In this document: piece after piece, positions 35,621 to 36,534 of the stretch
How positions within the stretch are numbered: position 1 is the stretch's first letter
Layout: each line of letters opens with the position of its first letter
DNA from: Ignavibacteria bacterium
GTDB lineage: Bacteria; Bacteroidota; Ignavibacteria; Kapaibacteriales; Kapaibacteriaceae
Length of the DNA: 36,534 bases
Direction: 5' to 3'
Assembly (NCBI GenBank): GCA_947458785.1
Contig: CANGZU010000009.1
Location: 1 to 36,534, forward strand
Notes under the pieces: generated by a model
What the model was told of the DNA's origin: nothing
The model's input: the letters and a program-made list of their open reading frames with translations, nothing else
The model's database searches: none
Made by a program: the position numbers and the translations under genes

Positions 35621-36534
35621 GGCTCTAGAGATTCCAGTAGTTCACTTTGAGCGCGATCGAGCGATGGCTTTGGCTCTGCCTCTCCCAAGACTACTCGCAT
35701 ATATGCTTGGTTGATATCCTCGCTCACTTCAGACCATGATCGGATAGCAGGCAATGGCACACTTCGCGCAACTCGCGCAGCCACCACGCGCAAGCGTGAA
35801 TCGTTGCTTGCGGCTGCCCCTTTCCAAAACGAAACTGTGGTTGGGAATCCACCTCGAAACTGCACCGTGGCGCAGGTTTTGAGAGTCTTTAGAATCTGAT
35901 AAGCGGTTGCCGTGTCTCTACAGTGTTTTGTGATAGTTGCCATCGTGACGGTCAAGCGATCACGAACCCTCTGATTGGGTGTTAAGCCACACAGCGGCAT
36001 CATCCGTAACGTACTGTTTAACCCGGGAGTGATACGCCGAAGTATCGAGGCCTGTCCAACATACATGCCGAGTTGCCCCCTTATGAACATGGATTGCAGT
36101 TGGCGATCAGTGTCGATTATCCCTTCCCGAGATAGGTCTGCAAACGTGTTCAGTGCATCGACATGTTGCTGACTCAAAAGTGTCGGCTGATGTAGTGAAT
36201 CAACCACTGTAGCAGCAAACCAGGACATCCAGGCGGAGATGACATCTGCCATAGTATTGCTTCCATCGAAGATCGTGCCCCAAGGGGTGACGTTGTTGAG
36301 GCTTCCTGATTCTATCGTTGACATGAGAACTTGGGGTGCTATGCATTCGTCTTCGGGCGTCCTTGTTGTGCTGTCAACGTCTTCAGCAACGATCTGCACA
36401 ACGTTCGTGTTGATAAGTATCTGACGCATATCACAGTAGAGAGGGTGGCCTACCAAGGTTCCTCGTGAGGTGCAATGCTCTGTTGACTGAGGGATGTCAC
36501 GATCGAGCGACGTCGCACTGTTGCTCGAGATCCC
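35617..36534 (-). CDS. Extracellular solute-binding protein (family 1-like), 5' truncated by the window
   Basis: The frame stays open to the last base of the window, so the gene starts outside; 305 residues are visible. Segments typical of sugar-type ABC substrate-binding proteins are present: G-H-P-L-Y-C-D-M-R-Q-I-L-I-N-T-N (normally G-x-P-x-Y-x-D-x-R-x-L-x-Y-N), a mid-protein F-I-R-G-Q-L-G-M-Y-V-G after an L-S-R-E-G-I-I-D segment, and F-P-T-T-V-S-F-W-K-G-A near the C-terminus. These proteins deliver oligosaccharides, glycerol phosphate or similar ligands to an ABC importer. The TTG at 36456 is not a credible start, since the conserved region continues upstream of it. It overlaps the DUF5686 gene by 4 bp. 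The ligand is unknown, and permease genes, if any, lie beyond the window. Confidence 0.75.
   Translation of the reverse strand, partial: GISSNSATSLDRDIPQSTEHCTSRGTLVGHPLYCDMRQILINTNVVQIVAEDVDSTTRTPEDECIAPQVLMSTIESGSLNNVTPWGTIFDGSNTMADVISAWMSWFAATVVDSLHQPTLLSQQHVDALNTFADLSREGIIDTDRQLQSMFIRGQLGMYVGQASILRRITPGLNSTLRMMPLCGLTPNQRVRDRLTVTMATITKHCRDTATAYQILKTLKTCATVQFRGGFPTTVSFWKGAAASNDSRLRVVAARVARSVPLPAIRSWSEVSEDINQAYMRVVLGEAEPKPSLDRAQSELLESLEP

Noticed and set aside
1-36534. Mobile element, prophage or defence island
   Set aside because: No transposase, integrase, phage structural gene, restriction enzyme or toxin-antitoxin pair is recognisable, and the tRNA pair is not followed by an integrase or a direct repeat of its 3' end.

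Overview
The window reads as chromosomal DNA from a member of the Bacteroidota/FCB group, at roughly 50% GC by eye. Evidence for this is a TonB-dependent receptor with an N-terminal carboxypeptidase-like domain, a DUF5686-type outer-membrane protein, two secreted enzymes whose C-termini resemble type IX secretion (T9SS) sorting domains, and several Bacteroidota-type -7 elements (TAnnTTTG) just upstream of genes. Kapabacteria/Ignavibacteria is my best guess at lineage, but nothing in the window (no rRNA) proves it. Coding density is very high, no gene-free stretch exceeds 300 bp, and no insertion sequence, prophage, integrase, CRISPR array or obvious transferred island is seen.

Layout. 1-648: 3' end of an ATP-grasp-like protein. 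663-4319 (minus): ygfZ-like gene, SDR reductase, TPR-thioredoxin protein. 4361-8056 (plus): secreted subtilase followed 3 bp later by an MsbA-like ABC exporter. 8063-8328: promoter, tRNA-Ala(GGC), tRNA-Asp(GUC) and an intrinsic terminator. 8353-8920: three heptanucleotide repeat arrays around a small unknown gene. 15687-8445 (minus run): valS, thiolase, nuoF, zupT, nadD, small unknown gene. 15812-16974 (plus): small coiled-coil lipoprotein and a coiled-coil LysM protein, ended by a hairpin terminator. 17077-22140 (plus): phoH, cdaA (c-di-AMP synthase), pcm, miaA, dacB/PBP4, tightly packed with overlaps. 23641-22127 (minus): fused NAD(P)HX repair enzyme. 23863-28676 (plus): PhoD-like phosphatase, lipoprotein, TonB-dependent receptor. 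30633-28692 (minus): HtrA/DegP protease and LptB. 30695-33202 (plus): priA. 35620-33203 and the window end (minus): DUF5686 outer-membrane protein and a 5'-truncated solute-binding protein.

Most genes are housekeeping or envelope functions: protein quality control (HtrA, Pcm, thioredoxin protein), envelope biogenesis (LptB, PBP4, LysM protein, DUF5686 protein), metabolite repair (NnrD/E, YgfZ), translation (ValS, MiaA, two tRNAs) and replication restart (PriA). I do not see a clear undescribed defence or biosynthetic system. The most interesting signals are nucleotide-level: the related heptad arrays abutting gene ends, a strongly over-represented octamer AAGGGGCT, and a valS promoter element placed so close to the ATG that the mRNA may be leaderless. 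At protein level, a highly basic insertion in PBP4 and the phoH-cdaA coupling stand out.
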